33,720 nt of DNA from a virus. The translations under genes and the position numbers were made by a program. Of the stretch, positions 5,788 through 11,938 are shown one piece after another. Numbering within the stretch: the first letter of the stretch is position 1; each line of letters opens with the position of its first letter. A model generated the notes under the pieces. That model was given only the letters and a program-made list of their open reading frames with translations. It had not been told where the DNA came from and ran no database searches. The stretch lies in IMG/VR virus record IMGVR_UViG_3300046462_000521, positions 1-33,720 of that record; one strand, given 5' to 3'.

Positions 5788-5952
5788 ATGGAACGCCTAT
5801 CTCACCACCACATTCTCCTTTTCCACGGCGACTTCGACCGCCTCACCGAAATCTACCACATCAAGAAGCCCACCGTCGTAATTCGGGAACTCGTGCGTAA
5901 GCATATCGAGGCGGTTGAGGCTAGGCTCGCCGAGCGCGAAAATGCCGGCTGA
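5788..5952 (+). CDS. probable ribbon-helix-helix DNA-binding protein, 54 aa
   Basis: ATG 5788 has GAGGG 7 bases upstream (5776-5780). The sequence HHILLFHGDFDRLTEIYHIKKPTVVIRELVRKHIEAVEARL fits the ribbon-helix-helix plan: a short strand, helix A (DFDRLTEIYH), a turn and helix B (TVVIRELVRKHIEAV). The I-R-E-L-V-R signature is typical of Arc/CopG proteins. Such dimers usually repress phage or plasmid promoters. The GTGTACAC palindrome at 4486 and the palindromes at 34, 9622 and 30518 are candidate targets, which is speculation. It overlaps the following start by 11 bases. Confidence 0.6.
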   Translation: MERLSHHHILLFHGDFDRLTEIYHIKKPTVVIRELVRKHIEAVEARLAERENAG

Positions 5953-6214
5953 GCTGCCCTATCCGTGGGAGATAATCCGGCGGAACTTTCGCCGCGAGGT
6001 AGACATAATCGTGCGCGGAAGCCTCATTGCAGTGTATCCTCCCCGAAAGCACCCGCAGAAGGCCGTCGTAGGCCGGCACTATAGGAGACCACCATGCCCG
6101 ACGAAGTATCCACCATTGCCGAACTTTACGCTCGCGACCCCTTTGAACTCTCAGCTCTCGACATCGACCGCATCATCGAGTACTACGCGGCCCGTCGGAA
6201 AGAGTTCGCGCTGA
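5942..6214 (+). CDS. doubtful hypothetical ORF, 90 aa, C-terminal half overlapped
   Basis: From ATG 5942 the first 50 residues (MPAELPYPWEIIRRNFRRE, then VDIIVRGSLIAVYPPRKHP) look like a real basic protein and fill a gap that would otherwise be empty. From 6094 on, the frame overlaps the next gene and its Ser/Thr/Pro-rich translation looks like a shadow. It may be a genuine gene with a non-conserved tail, or a remnant truncated by the gene at 6094. The ribosome binding site is weak (GAG only). Confidence 0.4.
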   Translation: MPAELPYPWEIIRRNFRREVDIIVRGSLIAVYPPRKHPQKAVVGRHYRRPPCPTKYPPLPNFTLATPLNSQLSTSTASSSTTRPVGKSSR

Positions 6215-6276
6215 CCGGGAAGGGTGGTCCGCGGATCGAGAAGCCGCAAGCGTCACTCGACGATCTTGGCCTCTAA
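6094..6276 (+). CDS. small acidic protein with LDDLGL tail, 60 aa
   Basis: ATG 6094 has AGGAG (6083-6087) upstream. The product contains DPFELSALDIDRIIEYYAARRKEF, a helix-rich pattern I recognise from small phage proteins of unknown function (a D-P-x-x-L-T/S-x-x-D-I-D-x-I-I-E-Y-x-R core). It ends IEKPQASLDDLGL. Unlike the example at 2145, this tail is not shaped by an overlapping ribosome binding site, since AAGGAG lies after the stop. That suggests the tail is selected as protein sequence. Confidence 0.7.
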   Translation: MPDEVSTIAELYARDPFELSALDIDRIIEYYAARRKEFALTGKGGPRIEKPQASLDDLGL

Positions 6277-6285
6277 AAGGAGAAC

Positions 6286-6299
6286 CCCGACGTGGCTGA
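6286..6299 (+). repeat. direct repeat, copy 1 (other copy 6497-6510)
   Basis: CCCGACGTGGCTGA is identical at 6286-6299 and 6497-6510. With the bases upstream, including the GGAG ribosome binding site, about 22 of 26 positions match. Each copy carries the GTG start of the gene that follows it. Confidence 0.85.
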
Positions 6300-6510
6300 C
6301 CTGCTCACAGAACTAATCGAGTTCGATTACTCCGAGATTCCAGAAGAGCGCCGCCCCCGATCAGGAAATCATTGGCGCTGCAACGTCTGTGGGAAACATG
6401 CTGCTGATAAATATGGCATTATCGGGCCACATTCTTCTATGTGGGACGAAAGTTGCATGATGCACGCAGACGAAGTACCCCTCCTTATAGGAGGAGCCCG
6501 ACGTGGCTGA
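6292..6510 (+). CDS. hypothetical Cys/His protein lying between direct repeats, 72 aa
   Basis: GTG 6292 follows AAGGAG (6277-6282). WRCNVCGKHAADKYGIIGPHSS and the later CMMHADE supply C-x2-C and C-x2-H pairs about 22 residues apart, a plausible single-zinc knuckle. The gene is AT-richer than its neighbours. It sits between two copies of a junction sequence that contains the start codon of the following nuclease, so it looks inserted just ahead of the nuclease. Its own first residues (MAD) mirror those of the nuclease (MAE) because of that repeat. It overlaps the nuclease start by 8 bases. Confidence 0.6.
   Translation: MADLLTELIEFDYSEIPEERRPRSGNHWRCNVCGKHAADKYGIIGPHSSMWDESCMMHADEVPLLIGGARRG
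6497..6510 (+). repeat. direct repeat, copy 2 (other copy 6286-6299)
   Basis: Second copy of CCCGACGTGGCTGA. It holds the stop of the small gene (6508-6510) and the GTG start (6503) of the PD-(D/E)XK nuclease. Confidence 0.85.
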
Positions 6511-7387
6511 ATCCCCTTATCTCCCCGACGGCCGCCAGTGGGCATGGTCCGCATCCCACCTGTCCCTCGCCAAAGACTGCTGGCGCAAATACTTCTACGC
6601 AACGCGGCTGAACCTTCAGCGCCGCGACCTCTCGGTCGATCTGATCTTCGGTAAGCACTACGCGAAGGCGCTGGAAACGTACCACAAGCTGCGCCTGATT
6701 GAAGGGCTCGACCACGATGACGCCCTCCACAACGTCGTTTTCAGGGCCCTATGTGACACCGCCGGCTGGCACCCCGAACACAACTTCAAGACCCGTGAGA
6801 ACCTAATCCGCTCCATCATTTGGTACCTCGAACAGTTCAAGGACGACCCATGCAAAACCGTGGTCCTGGCGGACGGTCGGCCCGCCGTCGAACTCCCCTT
6901 TCGTTTTCAGCTCACCGCGGATTACGTCTTGTGCGGGCACCTCGACCGTATCGTGGAATACGCGGGTGGCTTGTACGTTCAGGATCAAAAGACGACTGGA
7001 GCCACGCTCGGTGGGTATTACTTCAAACGCTACAACCCCGACGTACAAATGTCGCTCTACAGCGTTGCCGCCAAGGTTGTATGGCATACGCCAGTCCAAG
7101 GCGTCATGATAGATGCGGCTCAAATCGCTGTCGGCTTCACAAGGTTCGAGCGTGGCTTCTCCTACCGCACCGATGAGCAGCTCGACGAGTGGACCGCCGA
7201 CACGCTGTACGTGATCGAGGATCAGGAGCGCGCCCGCGACGCGGGATGGCCTATGAATGACGCCGCCTGCCAGAAGTACGGTGGCTGTCAGTTCCTTGAA
7301 GTGTGCTCAAAGTCACCGCAGGTCCGTAAGGACTTCCTTGCGACAGGGTTTGTCGAGAGCGACTACTCTCCGTTGGAGGCACGCTGA
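6503..7387 (+). CDS. RecB/Cas4-type PD-(D/E)XK nuclease with putative 4Fe-4S cluster, 294 aa
   Basis: GTG 6503 follows GGAGGAG (6490-6496). Nuclease residues are in the expected order: Glu130, GHLDR with Asp148, the D-x-K pair Asp161/Lys163 (VQDQKT) and the RecB-type Gln182-x3-Tyr186 (QMSLY). Cys26 (KDCWRKY) and a C-terminal set, Cys256, Cys262 and Cys268 (C-x5-C-x5-C), match the one-plus-three cysteine layout of AddB and Cas4, which holds a 4Fe-4S cluster. The likely role is resecting or trimming DNA ends during phage recombination, working with the Sak4-like ATPase and SSB-like protein downstream. It ends SPLEAR, and the coding sequence for EAR plus stop is repeated 172 bases on. Confidence 0.88.
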   Translation: MAESPYLPDGRQWAWSASHLSLAKDCWRKYFYATRLNLQRRDLSVDLIFGKHYAKALETYHKLRLIEGLDHDDALHNVVFRALCDTAGWHPEHNFKTRENLIRSIIWYLEQFKDDPCKTVVLADGRPAVELPFRFQLTADYVLCGHLDRIVEYAGGLYVQDQKTTGATLGGYYFKRYNPDVQMSLYSVAAKVVWHTPVQGVMIDAAQIAVGFTRFERGFSYRTDEQLDEWTADTLYVIEDQERARDAGWPMNDAACQKYGGCQFLEVCSKSPQVRKDFLATGFVESDYSPLEAR

Positions 7388-7391
7388 CATG
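7376..7391 (+). repeat. 16-bp direct repeat, copy 1 (other copy 7548-7563)
   Basis: GAGGCACGCTGACATG spans the nuclease C-terminal EAR codons, its stop and the next ATG. It is identical to 7548-7563. Confidence 0.9.
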
Positions 7392-7559
7392 GACGAAGAA
7401 GCAGCTATCGTGATAGTTGGGTGGATGGTATGTATTCCATTCGCTGATCAAAATTATGCTGTAAAAGCGGCAGACGAAACAGGATTTATCTACCACCTTA
7501 GACCAATGTACAAGGACGGCTCTTTAGGAGAACCGAAATTTTCCAATGAGGCACGCTGA
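7389..7559 (+). CDS. hypothetical protein lying between direct repeats, 56 aa
   Basis: ATG 7389 uses GGAGG at 7375-7379. The product (MDEEAAIVIVGWMVCIPFA, then KAADETGFIYHLRPMYKDG and KFSNEAR) has a hydrophobic first strand or helix and a central Y-H-L-R segment; no family was recognised. It is AT-rich compared with the nuclease and ATPase on either side. Both ends lie in copies of a 16-bp sequence that includes stop and start codons, so the gene looks precisely inserted between nuclease and ATPase. Its last residues, EAR, repeat those of the nuclease for the same reason. Confidence 0.6.
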   Translation: MDEEAAIVIVGWMVCIPFADQNYAVKAADETGFIYHLRPMYKDGSLGEPKFSNEAR

Positions 7560-7563
7560 CATG
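7548..7563 (+). repeat. 16-bp direct repeat, copy 2 (other copy 7376-7391)
   Basis: Second copy of GAGGCACGCTGACATG. It provides GAGG as ribosome binding site and the ATG of the Sak4-like ATPase. Confidence 0.9.
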
Positions 7564-8355
7564 CCTAGCGCCGCCGACCACCAATCCGCCCACCTTCACA
7601 AGCTCCTTTACATCGGAGACTCAGGTACCGGCAAAACCACATCCCTCTTCTCGCTCCTCCAGGCTGGTTACCACCTTCGCATCTACGACTTTGACAACCT
7701 CCTTGACCCTTTGATCGCCCTGACACGTGGCCGCGCTCCCGAACTCCTGTCCCAAATCGAGTTCATGTCCTTCCGCGACCGCATGAAAGCGACTCCTTTG
7801 GGCCCCATAATCGACGGCCAGCCCAAAGCCTTCATCGAGTCCCTCCAAGCCTTCGACAAATGGGAGGACGGCTCCGACCCCTCCAAATGGGGCCCTCGCC
7901 ACATCGCGGTCGTGGACAGTCACACGACCCAGGCACGCGCAGCTTATTTCTGGGCGCGCGGGATGCAAGGGGCTGCGGGCCTACCCGAGGGCATCTCGTC
8001 GAAGGGCATCGAGCCCCGCGCCATCTTCTTCACTGCCCAACAGGCCGTGATGAACACCATCGCCCTCCTAACAGGCGAGCAATTCAACACCAACGTCATC
8101 GTCATAGCGCACGTCAAATATCTCGAACACAGCGGTAACACCAAGGGTTTCCCACTCTCGGTCGGTACCGCCATCTCGCCCGAAATCCCAACCTATTTCC
8201 CTTCGGTCGCCTTGGCGACGAAGTCGGCCTCCGGCAACCGTGTAATCCGCACGAGGTCTACCTTGATGATAGACCTCAAAGACCCCAAAACCTTCGACCC
8301 GACCTACGCAGATGAGCTGCCGATGGACACGGGCCTTGCGGAAATCTTCAAATGA
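7561..8355 (+). CDS. Sak4-like RecA-fold ATPase (phage recombinase), 264 aa
   Basis: I start it at ATG 7561 with GAGG at 7548-7551; the in-frame ATG at 7546 has no site. Walker A is GDSGTGKTT (19-27), Walker B IAVVDSH (about 115-121), and NVIVIAHVKYLEHSG is a typical sensor strand of the phage AAA_24/Sak4 group, minimal RecA-core proteins that promote single-strand annealing. A nuclease upstream and an SSB-like protein downstream fit the usual Sak4 gene neighbourhood. The length matches the family. Alternative reading: a generic phage P-loop ATP-binding protein without recombinase activity. A 57-residue ORF is coupled to it by ATGA. Confidence 0.82.
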   Translation: MPSAADHQSAHLHKLLYIGDSGTGKTTSLFSLLQAGYHLRIYDFDNLLDPLIALTRGRAPELLSQIEFMSFRDRMKATPLGPIIDGQPKAFIESLQAFDKWEDGSDPSKWGPRHIAVVDSHTTQARAAYFWARGMQGAAGLPEGISSKGIEPRAIFFTAQQAVMNTIALLTGEQFNTNVIVIAHVKYLEHSGNTKGFPLSVGTAISPEIPTYFPSVALATKSASGNRVIRTRSTLMIDLKDPKTFDPTYADELPMDTGLAEIFK

Positions 8356-8525
8356 CCATCCATGAATTTCTCCAGCTTAAGTGGAAGCCACCCAACGATC
8401 TCGACAAGATAGTTGGGTTGGTTCAAGCCCCCAACAAAGTCATAATTGTAACCGAGCTGTTCATTTATGGTTGTTGGGCTGCCAATGACGGCAAACCAGT
8501 TATATATCGACTAACCCCCTACTAA
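8352..8525 (+). CDS. hypothetical small protein, 57 aa
   Basis: ATG 8352 overlaps the ATPase stop (ATGA). The protein (MTIHEFLQLKWKPPNDLDKI, then VGLVQAPNKVIIVTELFIYG and a short end VIYRLTPY) is predicted to be mostly beta. It fills what would otherwise be a 217-base gap and is AT-richer than the ATPase, like other small accessory genes here. No family was recognised. The coupled start is the main support for its being real. Confidence 0.5.
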   Translation: MTIHEFLQLKWKPPNDLDKIVGLVQAPNKVIIVTELFIYGCWAANDGKPVIYRLTPY

Positions 8526-8535
8526 GAAGAAACCC

Positions 8536-8548
8536 CCGGCAACGCCGG
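8536..8548 (+). other. short intergenic hairpin
   Basis: CCGGC AAC GCCGG gives a 5-bp stem with a 3-base loop between the 57-residue ORF and the SSB-like gene. No T tract follows. It is weak and could be chance. Confidence 0.3.
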
Positions 8549-8572
8549 TTCCTCTTACCAACGGAGTTTTCC

Positions 8573-9031
8573 ATGCCCACCTTTGAAGAAATCGCCAACA
8601 TGCCTGCGGCTGACATCAAGCCCCCGCCGCTCCTTCCCCCTGGCACTTACCTCGTCGGCATCATCGGTATCCCCGAACTCGTCAAATCCACCCAGAAGCA
8701 GACCGATGGCGTCGCGTTCAAGCTGAAGTTCTTCCAGGCCCGTGACGACGTGGATCGCACGGCCCTTGCCGCTACCCTCGAAGGAGGCGGGCGCGCCCTC
8801 ACCGACTGTGAAATGACCGACACGTTCTGGGTCACCGACAAGTCGGCCTTCATGCTCAAGAACTTCCTCGTCGATGCAGTCGGAATCGACGACGGCAAGG
8901 GAAAGAAGCCGCTGAAGCAGATGTGGACGGAAGCAGCCGGACAGCAGTTCCTGGCCCACATCCGACACCGCCCTCGCACCGACGGCACCGGCCTCTTCGC
9001 CGAAATCGACAGCCGCGCCAAGGCGGTCTAA
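8573..9031 (+). CDS. probable single-stranded DNA-binding protein (DUF669/DUF2815-like), 152 aa
   Basis: ATG 8573 follows GGAG (8562-8565). The body starts PPGTYLVGIIGIPELVKSTQKQT and continues VAFKLKFFQARDDVD, the opening seen in phage OB-fold SSB-like proteins that sit next to Sak4 or RecT genes. It then has a polar loop, FWVTDKSAFMLKNFLVDAVGID and a final beta unit HIRHRPRTDGTGLFAEIDSRAKAV. The family call is by pattern and neighbourhood, not exact motif. There is no acidic SSB tail: it ends RAKAV. It has its own leader and is followed by a GNRA-loop hairpin, so it may be expressed well above its neighbours, as expected for an SSB. Confidence 0.65.
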   Translation: MPTFEEIANMPAADIKPPPLLPPGTYLVGIIGIPELVKSTQKQTDGVAFKLKFFQARDDVDRTALAATLEGGGRALTDCEMTDTFWVTDKSAFMLKNFLVDAVGIDDGKGKKPLKQMWTEAAGQQFLAHIRHRPRTDGTGLFAEIDSRAKAV

Positions 9032-9041
9032 CACCAACGGT

Positions 9042-9059
9042 AGGGGGCGAAAGCCCCCT
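9042..9059 (+). terminator. GNRA-tetraloop hairpin after the SSB-like gene
   Basis: AGGGGGC GAAA GCCCCCT is a 7-bp perfect stem closed by a stable GAAA tetraloop, 10 bases after the SSB-like stop and 15 before the next start. There is no U tract, so it may protect the upstream mRNA end or attenuate rather than fully terminate. Confidence 0.5.
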
Positions 9060-9074
9060 GCCAAGGGAGGTTCC

Positions 9075-10334
9075 ATGCCAAGCGGCACATTCTCATCCTG
9101 TCCTCTCGACTTCATCGCCATCCCGCCCCGACAGCGCCAACGGCCCAACTTCTTGGCAGGCCTCGACCGGCTCGCCGACTCCATATCCCGTCTCGGCCTT
9201 CTCCACCCCATCGTCATAACCCGCGAGCACGTCCTAATCGCCGGCGAGCGCCGTCTCGAAGCGTGCCGCTCTCTTGGCTGGACCAACATCCCGTTTCAGT
9301 ACGCCGACGAAACCGATCCGCGACTGCTGAAGTGTATGGAACTCGAAGAGAACACGCGTCGCAAAGACCTCACATGGCAAGAGATCAACGACGCGATGGC
9401 CGAGGCATACGCGATCTACAAGGAACTCGAGCCCGAGGCGACGCAGACGCAAATCGCCGAGCGGATGGGGGAGGATCAAGGGAACCTGTCAGCTCACTTA
9501 CTGGTGAAGGAGGAGCGAGCGCGCAATCCTGCACTCTCGCGCGAGGATACCTTTCGGACGGCGCGCGATCGTTCACAGGCAGCTGTGAAGCGGCGGGCCG
9601 CCGATGAGGATATGAACATTAATGGACCGTCCATGAATGGATATACACCCTCTGTGCTTTGCGAAAATTTTTTTAGCTGGGCCCCACAGTACAGCGGCCC
9701 CAAGTTCAACCTCCTTCACTGCGATTTTCCCTACGGCATAGATTCCCAAAATTCGGCCCAAAACGCCTCTGGCTACGACGACAGCATGACGGTTTATATG
9801 GAACTCATGAAGTGCCTCGCTGTCAATCTCGACAACTTCTGCACACCGTCAGCCCATATGATTTTCTGGTTTTCGCCCGGCCGTTATTCTCTAGTATGGG
9901 AGAACCTTAAGCTCCTTGACGGCTTCGTTTGGGACGAAGTTCCGCTCGTTTGGTTCAAATCAGATAACGCTGGCATAATCCCCGATCTCCGCCACCGACC
10001 ACGCCGTGTATACGAGACCGCCTTCTTTGGCTGGCGTGGAGGACGCGAACTCTTGCGCGTGCGCGCCAACACCTTCGCCGCACCGACAGAACGCCAGAGG
10101 CATCCCCATGAAAAATCCGAAGAAGCCCTCCGACACTTCTTCTCCATGTGCGTTGATTCCACAACGAGACTTCTCGATCCCACTTGCGGATCAGGTTCTG
10201 CGCTCCGTGCAGCGAAGAGTCTCGGGGCAAGCACCGTCCTCGGACTCGAGCGAGACGCCGGTTATGCCGACGAGGCCCGGCGCAGTCTCAGTGGGGGTGG
10301 GATCGGATTACGAGACGGTCAGGTTGACTCTTAA
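9075..10334 (+). CDS. ParB-like domain / DNA methyltransferase fusion, 419 aa
   Basis: ATG 9075 follows GGGAGG. Residues 10-100 form a ParB/Srx-type domain: PPRQRQR, LADSISRLGLLHPIVI and the GERRLEACRSLGW signature (57-69). A helical linker (100-175, TQTQIAERMGEDQGNLSAHLL) resembles the ParB helix-turn-helix. The C-terminal part is an amino-methyltransferase with DFPYG (217-221, the DPPY catalytic motif IV, second residue Phe instead of Pro), HPHEKSEE (343-350) and the AdoMet motif LLDPTCGSGSALRAAKSLGA (366-385) followed by GLERD. Catalytic motif before AdoMet motif indicates the beta class (N6-adenine or N4-cytosine). No restriction partner is adjacent, so it is probably an orphan phage modification enzyme. 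Confidence 0.88.
   Translation: MPSGTFSSCPLDFIAIPPRQRQRPNFLAGLDRLADSISRLGLLHPIVITREHVLIAGERRLEACRSLGWTNIPFQYADETDPRLLKCMELEENTRRKDLTWQEINDAMAEAYAIYKELEPEATQTQIAERMGEDQGNLSAHLLVKEERARNPALSREDTFRTARDRSQAAVKRRAADEDMNINGPSMNGYTPSVLCENFFSWAPQYSGPKFNLLHCDFPYGIDSQNSAQNASGYDDSMTVYMELMKCLAVNLDNFCTPSAHMIFWFSPGRYSLVWENLKLLDGFVWDEVPLVWFKSDNAGIIPDLRHRPRRVYETAFFGWRGGRELLRVRANTFAAPTERQRHPHEKSEEALRHFFSMCVDSTTRLLDPTCGSGSALRAAKSLGASTVLGLERDAGYADEARRSLSGGGIGLRDGQVDS
9622..9634. promoter_or_regulatory. 13-bp palindrome inside the methyltransferase gene
   Basis: ATGGAC C GTCCAT is a 6-bp inverted repeat with a 1-base centre, coding in the linker between ParB and methyltransferase domains. The same 13 bases occur in reverse orientation at 30529-30541, inside a larger palindrome. 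It may be a protein-binding site; function is inferred only. Confidence 0.45.
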
Positions 10335-10428
10335 CGGGCCTGATTTTGGATTAATGAAAGAGCTGATGCCCCGCGAGGCTGTACAGTTGGCGCACCGTAT
10401 CCTCCGCGAAGCTGTCATTCTCCTGTGA
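10264..10428 (+). CDS. hypothetical small protein, 54 aa
   Basis: The best start is ATG 10264, which overlaps the methyltransferase C-terminus by 71 bases; the frame is open further upstream and a GTG at 10291 is an alternative. The convincing part is GSDYETVRLTLNGPDFGLMKELMPREAVQLAHRILREAVILL: two strands followed by an amphipathic helix, after the methyltransferase stop. No family was recognised. Its stop overlaps the next start (GTGA), which supports translation. No clear ribosome binding site was seen. Confidence 0.5.
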   Translation: MPTRPGAVSVGVGSDYETVRLTLNGPDFGLMKELMPREAVQLAHRILREAVILL

Positions 10429-11480
10429 CCCGCATCGTCATCATCGGGGAAGCCTGGGGCCGTGACGAAGCTCCTCTGCGTCGCCCCTTCATCGGCGCAT
10501 CAGGGCGCCTCCTCAACCAGCTTCTCGAAGAGGCCGGCCTCCTCCCCTTGGGCAGCGCCCGCCGCATTTCGCCCGCTTACAGTAACTTCCTCCATCACGT
10601 CAGGGATGAAATCTATGACGCCGCAGGAATCCACCTTACGAACGTACTTAATCTCCACCCACCCGGTAACAAGATCGTCGATCTATGTGGTCCTCGATGG
10701 GGAAATTTTCCGCCTATCAGACCAGGAAAGTACCTTCGTGAAGAGTTCACTTCAGAGATCGATCGGCTGCAATCCGAACTCGTCGATCACAAGCCTAATC
10801 TTATTCTCGGACTTGGAGCAACTAGCGTATGGTTTGGGCTCGGCACTTCGCAGATTGGGCGCTTTCGGGGAGCGATTGCTCCCTCGAGTTATGGGAAATT
10901 TCTTCCAACATATCATCCAGCGTTCTTGCTTCGTGGAGCCTGGGACCTCCGACCTGTCGTAATCCAAGACCTTTTCAAAGCCGCCTACGAGGCCGATTTC
11001 CCCGAGGTCCGGCGTCCCGCCCGTACCATCTACGTCCCCGAGACCCTTGACGAGATAGAGTTCTGTCTGCGCGAGTGCGCGCTTGCGTCGCGCATCTCGA
11101 TTGACGTGGAGACGGTCGCCGACCAAATAACCTCCATCTCCTTCGCATGGTCGTCCACAGTATGCTGCGTCATTCCTATCTTCAAGGGCGGTTACTCGTA
11201 TTGGCCTCATGATGAGCCCGCCGTCTGGCGTTTCATCGCGCGCTTTTGCGCACTCCCTGCGCCGAAGGTGGGCCAGAACTTCATCTACGACATGCGGTTT
11301 TTGTGGGAGCGGTACGGTATCACAGTCCGCAACGTCGCCGACGACACAATGCTGCTGCACCACGCGCTGCAGCCCGAACTCCAGAAAGGTCTAGCTTTCT
11401 TGGGCAGTATCTACACCAACGAACCTTCCTGGAAACCACGCTACTCCAAGTCAGGGACGGTGAAACATGAAGATGCCTGA
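10425..11480 (+). CDS. UDG-like domain fused to a partial 3'-5' exonuclease domain of family A DNA polymerase, 351 aa
   Basis: GTG 10425 overlaps the previous stop. Residues 1-190 are of the uracil-DNA glycosylase superfamily, nearest family 4/5: IGEAWG (7-12, usually EAPG), PFIGASGRLLNQLL (21-34), LTNVLNLHPPGNK (71-83) and YHPAFLLR (163-170). The Fe-S cysteines of true family 4 enzymes are not evident. Residues 200-351 are the DnaQ-like proofreading domain: exo I SIDVET (225-230, D227 and E229) and exo II KVGQNFIYDMRFL (281-293, N285 and D289). The protein stops after KHEDA, before exo III, which is found at the start of the polymerase ORF 12102. The two proteins presumably assemble, or each has changed role. 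Confidence 0.85.
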   Translation: MTRIVIIGEAWGRDEAPLRRPFIGASGRLLNQLLEEAGLLPLGSARRISPAYSNFLHHVRDEIYDAAGIHLTNVLNLHPPGNKIVDLCGPRWGNFPPIRPGKYLREEFTSEIDRLQSELVDHKPNLILGLGATSVWFGLGTSQIGRFRGAIAPSSYGKFLPTYHPAFLLRGAWDLRPVVIQDLFKAAYEADFPEVRRPARTIYVPETLDEIEFCLRECALASRISIDVETVADQITSISFAWSSTVCCVIPIFKGGYSYWPHDEPAVWRFIARFCALPAPKVGQNFIYDMRFLWERYGITVRNVADDTMLLHHALQPELQKGLAFLGSIYTNEPSWKPRYSKSGTVKHEDA

Positions 11481-11673
11481 CACATTCACCCTTCAGGGGT
11501 TGATGGACGCCGAGGTATGGTGTCGAGACCCCCTCAACATAAACCATTGGCTCAACGTAGTCGGTACGAGAAAGGCAGGTCGCCGTGTCGAATACACCCC
11601 TCGTGATAGTCGAGAGCCCCTACAGCGGGGACGTTCCCCGGAACATGGAATACCTCCGAAAGTGTCTCCGTGA
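11467..11673 (+). CDS. doubtful small ORF between polymerase halves, 68 aa
   Basis: ATG 11467 overlaps the exonuclease stop by 14 bases. The first 40 residues (MKMPDTFTLQGLMDAEVWCR, then DPLNINHWLNVVGTRKAGR) look like a real, Trp-containing peptide and fill the gap 11481-11584. After 11585 it overlaps the next gene and reads as a low-quality basic tail. No family was recognised. It may be a short gene or a remnant. Its start lies in CATGAAGAT (11466-11474), which recurs at the start of the polymerase gene (12101-12109). Confidence 0.4.
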   Translation: MKMPDTFTLQGLMDAEVWCRDPLNINHWLNVVGTRKAGRRVEYTPRDSREPLQRGRSPEHGIPPKVSP

Positions 11674-11938
11674 CTGCATCATGCGGGGTGAGAGCCCTTA
11701 CGCCTCACACGGCCTGATTTCGGGTGCCCTTGACGAGGCGACGGAACGCCAGCGCGGCATCGAAGCCGGCTACGCATGGTGGCGGGTCGCCGACAAGGTA
11801 GTGTTCTACACAGATCTTGGTTGGTCTCGTGGGATGGCCGCCGCGATGGATCGGCTGCAGCGCCAGCCGACCTTCATGCAGGACGGCTACCCGAAGCTGC
11901 CGTTTGAGATAAGGAAACTGCCGTGCACGAACAAATAG
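11585..11938 (+). CDS. DUF7768-like protein, nucleoside 2-deoxyribosyltransferase superfamily, 117 aa
   Basis: It starts at GTG 11585. VIVESPYSGD (7-16) is the typical first strand and loop of nucleoside deoxyribosyltransferase-fold proteins found in phages. It is followed by RNMEYLRKCLRDCIMRGESPYASHG, then GIEAGYAWWRVADKVVFYTDLGWSRGMAAAMDRL, which holds the conserved G-I-E-A-G-x-A-W and Y-x-D-x-G-x-S-x-G-M segments. Family membership is from pattern memory. Possible roles are nucleotide or nucleotide-signal handling; many members are uncharacterised. It lies in the insertion that separates the polymerase halves and overlaps the next gene by 16 bases. Confidence 0.75.
   Translation: MSNTPLVIVESPYSGDVPRNMEYLRKCLRDCIMRGESPYASHGLISGALDEATERQRGIEAGYAWWRVADKVVFYTDLGWSRGMAAAMDRLQRQPTFMQDGYPKLPFEIRKLPCTNK

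Noticed and set aside
8555-9289. - strand frame of 244 codons opposite the SSB-like gene
   Set aside because: The + strand gene has a good ribosome binding site and family pattern. The - frame spans two + genes and a hairpin and has no domain.
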